From an uncultured Lachnospiraceae bacterium (GTDB lineage Bacteria; Bacillota; Clostridia; Lachnospirales; Lachnospiraceae): a stretch of 11,549 bases of DNA. The translations under genes and the position numbers were made by a program. Location: contig CAMALN010000030.1 of the NCBI GenBank assembly GCA_945836565.1, forward strand, positions 1-11,549. Reading direction: 5' to 3'. Positions 7,703-11,549 of the stretch are shown one piece after another (positions within the stretch are counted from its first letter, which is position 1; each line of letters opens with the position of its first letter). Below the pieces are notes generated by a model. The model had not been told where the DNA came from. It saw only the letters and a list, made by a program, of their open reading frames with translations, and searched no databases.

Positions 7703-9592
7703 TCACCTTTGCAATGCTTTCATAATCTTATCATACATTCCTGCCGCATCTATACCCAGTACAGACCGCAGCTTAGATACATCGCCCTGCTCCACGTAAG
7801 GTTCAGCTATGCTGCCATCCACTAAAGCAGTATCCTTACATCCTAACAAAGCCATGTCCGAGGCAACCATCTGGCAATAGCCGCCCTTTGATATATTTTC
7901 TTCCATAACCGCTATAACCTTTGAGTTTTCACACAATTCCCGCAGCATATCCCTGTCAACACAGGATACGAATCTCGCATTGACCAGAGACGGCGTGATG
8001 CCCTCTGCTTCAAGCATAGCCTTAAGTGCTACTGCCTCATCCATCATATTGCCTACGGAGATAATACCTACATCCTGTCCCTTAGAAATCATCTCACTCT
8101 TGCCAAGCTCAAGCTTCTCTCTATACTCAGCCAGTACCTTGCTCGCTGAGCCTCTCGAATATTTTATGGCAACCGGCACATCAAGAGTATATGCATATTC
8201 CATCATATCCATAAGCTCATATCTGTTCTTCGGTGCCATCACAACCATATGCGGCAGATGCGACAGATATGATATGTCATATATGCCCTGATGTGTCTCT
8301 CCATCCTTTCCTACCAGACCTGATCTGTCTATTGCAAATATAACAGGCAGCTTCTGCAGACACACATCATGAAGTATCTGATCGTAGGCTCTCTGCAGGA
8401 ACGAAGAATATATGGCAACAACCGGTCTTACATTTGCTGCAGCAAGCCCTGCTGCAAATGTTACCGCATGCTGTTCAGCTATACCCACATCAAAGAAACG
8501 CTCCGGATACTCTGCCTGGAATCGGTTCAAACCCGTCCCCACTGACATAGCCGCCGTGATAGCCACTATATCCTTATGCTCGCCTGCCATCTCGACAAGC
8601 TTCTTCGAAAAAATATCTGTATATGTGCTACTCTTTTTCTTATCTATAAGCTTTCCCGTCGCTGGATCAAACGGTGCTATGCCATGGAAATATTCCGGAT
8701 GCCGCTCAGCATATCCATAGCCCTTACCCTTCTTGGTCTTAACGTGAATAATAATCGGCTTATCCAGCTGAAATGCCTTCTTTAAGGTCTTCACCATTGT
8801 ATCTATATCGTGTCCGTCGATAGGTCCGACATAAGTAAGTCCAAGCTGTTCGAAAAACATGCCCGGTACGAAAAAGCCCTTGATATTGTCCTTGGATTTC
8901 TTTATGGTTTTCGCAACCCTTGTTCCTGCTTTCGACGACAAGAGACTATTTTCGACACCGGACTTTAGTTCATTATATGCAGTGCTTACTCTAAGCTCAT
9001 TTAAGTATTTTGACAGTCCGCCGACATTCTTATCGATAGACATCTCATTGTCATTTAATATGACAACCATGCCTGTCTTCTCCTGTGCAAGCGAATTTAA
9101 AGCCTCATATGCCATACCACCGGTAAGCGAACCGTCACCTATTATGGCTGCTACCTTTTCTCTACCGCCTCTTATATCTCTGGCAACTGCGTAACCAAGT
9201 GCCGCCGATATACTTGTAGAGCTATGTCCTGTATTAAATACATCACATGGACTTTCCTTTGTCTTAGGAAAGCCGCTCATGCCTCCATATTCCCTAAGTG
9301 TCTCAAAACCCTCTCTTCTACCTGTCAAAAGCTTATGTGTATATGACTGATGTCCTACATCAAACACAAGCTTATCCTCCGGGAAATCCATAACAAGGTG
9401 TAATGCCATCGTAAGCTCAACCGAACCAAGATTAGATGCAAGGTGTCCACCCTTCTCACTAACCTTCTCTATCAGATAATCTCTTATCTCCTGTGCAAGC
9501 AAGCCATATTCCGAACTGGGAATACTTTTTATGTCATTTTCTTTTTTTATCTTATCCAATACAGATATGCAATTGTTGTCTGTCTTCTTCAT
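7703..9592 (-). CDS. dxs: 1-deoxy-D-xylulose-5-phosphate synthase, 629 aa
   Basis: Dxs condenses pyruvate and glyceraldehyde 3-phosphate into DXP with thiamine diphosphate, the first step of the MEP isoprenoid pathway and a source for thiamine and pyridoxal. Seen: His50 in KGGHLAS, DVGHQSYTHK at 78-87, the thiamine diphosphate and metal motif GDGSLTGG (152-159) with NDNEMS (170-175), the substrate loop HVKTKKGKGY (283-292), and the catalytic Glu373 in GIAEQHAVTF at 370-379. The C-terminal transketolase-like domain is complete, and length (about 620-635) is usual. The ribosome binding site is poor: only AGGG 14 bases upstream and GAAG close to the ATG at 9592. The next gene, tlyA, starts 3 bases after the stop. 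Confidence 0.97.
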   Translation of the reverse strand: MKKTDNNCISVLDKIKKENDIKSIPSSEYGLLAQEIRDYLIEKVSEKGGHLASNLGSVELTMALHLVMDFPEDKLVFDVGHQSYTHKLLTGRREGFETLREYGGMSGFPKTKESPCDVFNTGHSSTSISAALGYAVARDIRGGREKVAAIIGDGSLTGGMAYEALNSLAQEKTGMVVILNDNEMSIDKNVGGLSKYLNELRVSTAYNELKSGVENSLLSSKAGTRVAKTIKKSKDNIKGFFVPGMFFEQLGLTYVGPIDGHDIDTMVKTLKKAFQLDKPIIIHVKTKKGKGYGYAERHPEYFHGIAPFDPATGKLIDKKKSSTYTDIFSKKLVEMAGEHKDIVAITAAMSVGTGLNRFQAEYPERFFDVGIAEQHAVTFAAGLAAANVRPVVAIYSSFLQRAYDQILHDVCLQKLPVIFAIDRSGLVGKDGETHQGIYDISYLSHLPHMVVMAPKNRYELMDMMEYAYTLDVPVAIKYSRGSASKVLAEYREKLELGKSEMISKGQDVGIISVGNMMDEAVALKAMLEAEGITPSLVNARFVSCVDRDMLRELCENSKVIAVMEENISKGGYCQMVASDMALLGCKDTALVDGSIAEPYVEQGDVSKLRSVLGIDAAGMYDKIMKALQR

Positions 9593-9622
9593 ATCTTCAA
9601 TATCCCTATAATATTCGGTACC

Positions 9623-10507
9623 TTATCTGTTCCTATGTATAAGCTTTACCGTAAGCTCCATAAGAGCCTGCTTTGCCTCATCATGCTTTGCATCGAGTGC
9701 CTTTATAAGCTCATATGCCTCCATAGATTTAGTTTCTACATATTCCTTTGCTTTATCCAAGCCATATATAGTAGCATACGTATATTTGTCATTTTTCTCA
9801 TCTGAACAAACAGGTTTGCCAAGCACCTCCTGTTCACCCTCGATATCAAGTATGTCATCCTGTACCTGAAATGCCATACCTACACATACCGCAATCTTCT
9901 GTATGCGTTCTATATCCTCTGCGGCTGCACCGCCCAGATAGGCGCCTATCATCATAGCTGCCTCTATGAGTGCAGCCGTCTTGTTCTCATAAATATATAC
10001 TAACTCATCACTGCTAAGGCTTTCTCCGGTTTTCTCCACATCTAAAGTCTGTCCGCCTATCATACCATATATACCCGGCTTTGCTGCCAACACGGCAAAT
10101 GCATTCTCTACCGATACATCTCCCGGTCTTATGGCAAATGCTCCTGCCGCCGTCTCAAATGCATAGTTAAGCAGACCATCTCCGGCAAGAATAGCCATAT
10201 CCTCACCAAAAGCCTTGTGTACAGTTGGTCTGCCTCGTCTTAAATCATCATTGTCAAGTGCCGGAAGATCATCATGTATGAGCGAGTAGGTGTGTATCAT
10301 CTCTATAGCTGCCATAAAACGCTCGATAACACCATCTGCCTCGTCTGCGTACATATCATAGCACATCCTCATCATCATAGGACGAAGTCTCTTTCCGCCT
10401 GCCTTGTAGGCATAATTCATCGCCCTGATACAGCTAACCGGATAACCCTCCTCTTCCGGAAGGTATCTGTATATTATATTCTCTATATTTTCAGCACTAT
10501 ACTTCAT
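9623..10507 (-). CDS. ispA: Farnesyl/geranyl diphosphate synthase (IspA type), 294 aa
   Basis: This class of all-trans prenyl transferase joins isopentenyl diphosphate to allylic diphosphates, usually giving farnesyl diphosphate for undecaprenyl carriers and quinones. Seen: GGKRLRP at residues 37-43 (isopentenyl diphosphate binding), the first aspartate-rich motif DDLPALDNDDLRRGRP at 79-94, GGQTLD at 151-156, and the second motif QDDILD at 216-221, followed by GKPVCSDEKNDKYTY. The FARM with its YSLIHDD lead-in is that of bacterial farnesyl diphosphate synthases; chain length cannot be settled from sequence alone. The start overlaps the xseB stop by 11 bases with no close strong ribosome binding site (GGAG is 13 bases upstream), pointing to coupling with xseB. 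dxs follows after 30 bases. Confidence 0.94.
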   Translation of the reverse strand: MKYSAENIENIIYRYLPEEEGYPVSCIRAMNYAYKAGGKRLRPMMMRMCYDMYADEADGVIERFMAAIEMIHTYSLIHDDLPALDNDDLRRGRPTVHKAFGEDMAILAGDGLLNYAFETAAGAFAIRPGDVSVENAFAVLAAKPGIYGMIGGQTLDVEKTGESLSSDELVYIYENKTAALIEAAMMIGAYLGGAAAEDIERIQKIAVCVGMAFQVQDDILDIEGEQEVLGKPVCSDEKNDKYTYATIYGLDKAKEYVETKSMEAYELIKALDAKHDEAKQALMELTVKLIHRNR

Positions 10508-10691
10508 TTAATATGCGTATCTCCTTTTCCACGCCCTCGAGATTCTCCTTACATGCAGCCGCAAGCTTCACACCCTCCGCATACAGTGCAAGTGCTTCCT
10601 TAAGGCCTGTGTCCGGAGATTCTAATCCAGCATTTATCTCTTCAAGTCTCTTAAATGCTTCCTCTATAACAATATCGTTCTTATCTTCCAT
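10497..10691 (-). CDS. xseB: Exodeoxyribonuclease VII small subunit, 64 aa
   Basis: XseB is the small subunit that binds along the XseA helical arm to form exonuclease VII, which degrades single-stranded DNA from both ends to oligonucleotides. Seen: the family pattern FKRLEEINAGLESPDTGLKE followed by ALALYAEGVKLA and a charged helix ending in GVEKEIRIL, in a 64-residue protein (family about 60-80). AAGGA lies 7 bases before the ATG. It starts 13 bases after the xseA stop and overlaps ispA by 11 bases. Confidence 0.94.
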   Translation of the reverse strand: MEDKNDIVIEEAFKRLEEINAGLESPDTGLKEALALYAEGVKLAAACKENLEGVEKEIRILNEV

Positions 10692-10704
10692 CTATTATTC
10701 CTTC

Positions 10705-11549
10705 TTATCTTATTTCTTTCCCTGCTACCACAGCATTTACTACACCGTTATGTACGGTGATGCTTATATTATCTCCAACCTCTACATCTTCTATAGAGGT
10801 AAGAGGCATATCCTTCGCTTCAATGTAACCAAATCCACCTACCAGCTTTGCAGTAGGTGAAAGTGCATTTAATCTGGCAAGCAATATCTCATACTTATGC
10901 TTTGACTTATCGTATTTGCCATTCATACCAAGCTGAAGTCTGTCATACAGATCTGCCAATCTAATATTATTATCCTTAAGCTTCTGTTCAGGTGAAAGCT
11001 TTTCAAGCTTAATCTGATATGCTTCCAATCTCGACTGCATCAGTCTTAGCTTATTCACCATCCCTGAATCCAGATTTCTTCTTAATACACGTAATTTGTT
11101 CACTGATTCCATCACATCCGGTATGGCAAGCTCTGCCGCCGCCGAAGGAGTAGGTGCCCTAAGATCAGCTGCATAATCAGCAAGCGTAGTGTCCACCTCA
11201 TGTCCCGTACCCGAGATGATAGGGGTTTTAGCATTATATATAGCCCTCGCTACTATCTCCTCATTGAATGCCCACAGGTCCTCGAGCGAGCCACCGCCTC
11301 TGCCCACAATTATTGTATCTACTCCCATAGCATCCAAGGTTTGGATACCCTTTACGATAGTTTCTGCTGCGCCCTCACCCTGAACCTTAGCCGGATAAAG
11401 TACAAGCTGTACATACGGGTTTCGTCTTCTGGCAACATTCCTTATATCCTGAATCGCTGCACCCGTAGCTGCTGTTACAATTCCTACAGTCTTTGGATAT
11501 TTGACAATCTCCTTTTTGTGTTCAAAATCAAACAGTCCCTCGTTATACA
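10705..11549 (-). CDS. xseA: Exodeoxyribonuclease VII large subunit, 5' part missing
   Basis: Large, catalytic subunit of exonuclease VII, the partner of XseB. The reading frame runs open to the right edge, so the N-terminal OB-fold and start lie outside; about 281 C-terminal residues of the usual 400-450 are present. Seen from the edge: GLFDFEHKKEIVKYPK, then the TAATGAAIQDI block, GRGGGSLEDLWAFN, the SGTGHEVDTTLADYAADLRA and PTPSAAAE block typical of the catalytic core, then the long helical region that binds XseB (LRVLRRNLDSG onward, LARLNALSPTAKLVGG) and a small C-terminal beta segment. An internal ATG at 11337 is not the start, because conserved XseA sequence continues upstream of it. 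The stop is TAA. Confidence 0.96.
   Translation of the reverse strand, partial: YNEGLFDFEHKKEIVKYPKTVGIVTAATGAAIQDIRNVARRRNPYVQLVLYPAKVQGEGAAETIVKGIQTLDAMGVDTIIVGRGGGSLEDLWAFNEEIVARAIYNAKTPIISGTGHEVDTTLADYAADLRAPTPSAAAELAIPDVMESVNKLRVLRRNLDSGMVNKLRLMQSRLEAYQIKLEKLSPEQKLKDNNIRLADLYDRLQLGMNGKYDKSKHKYEILLARLNALSPTAKLVGGFGYIEAKDMPLTSIEDVEVGDNISITVHNGVVNAVVAGKEIR

Noticed and set aside
1..11549. Many AAGCTT hexamers across the window
   Set aside because: On the minus strand many read as in-frame AAG CTT (Lys-Leu), both favoured codons here, so codon use explains them better than a repeat or recognition element.

Overview
The window looks like a chromosomal housekeeping segment from an anaerobic, spore-forming (or formerly spore-forming) Firmicute of the class Clostridia, most likely Lachnospiraceae. 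This rests on three things: the gene order xseA-xseB-ispA-dxs-tlyA-nadK-argR-recN-spoIVB, a known conserved cluster in that class; the sporulation protease gene spoIVB; and the moderately AT-rich sequence with heavy use of ATA (Ile), AAG and CTT codons. I cannot name the species. Every gene I support is on the minus strand, so transcription runs from high to low coordinates.

Region 11549 to 3854 is one tightly packed run of eight genes. It begins with the 3' part of xseA, cut by the window edge, then xseB, ispA, dxs, tlyA, nadK, argR and recN. Neighbouring genes overlap by 4 to 11 bases or are separated by 3 to 30 bases, so a single polycistronic transcript with translational coupling is likely. 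XseA and XseB form exonuclease VII. Dxs opens the MEP isoprenoid pathway and IspA makes the prenyl diphosphate from its products. TlyA is an S4-domain rRNA-type methyltransferase, NadK makes NADP, ArgR is the arginine repressor and RecN acts in double-strand break repair. A strong intrinsic terminator lies directly after recN and directly before the spoIVB ribosome binding site.

Region 3780 to 2701 is spoIVB, the PDZ-containing serine peptidase that in Bacillus carries the forespore signal for sigma-K activation. Its catalytic residues are intact. In most Clostridia the next gene downstream is spo0A; it is not present in this window.

Region 2603 to 78 holds the least expected gene, an 841-residue protein of the bacterial tubulin-like (Tubulin_2-type) family. 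It has a clear GTP-binding GGTGSG loop and a very long C-terminal part that I cannot assign. It has its own extended -10 promoter and is closed by a strong, nearly symmetrical terminator at 19-60, so it looks like an independent single-gene unit placed next to spoIVB. This gene and its position are the main point of interest. There is no stretch longer than 300 bases without a gene, and I see no RNA genes, mobile elements or CRISPR arrays.
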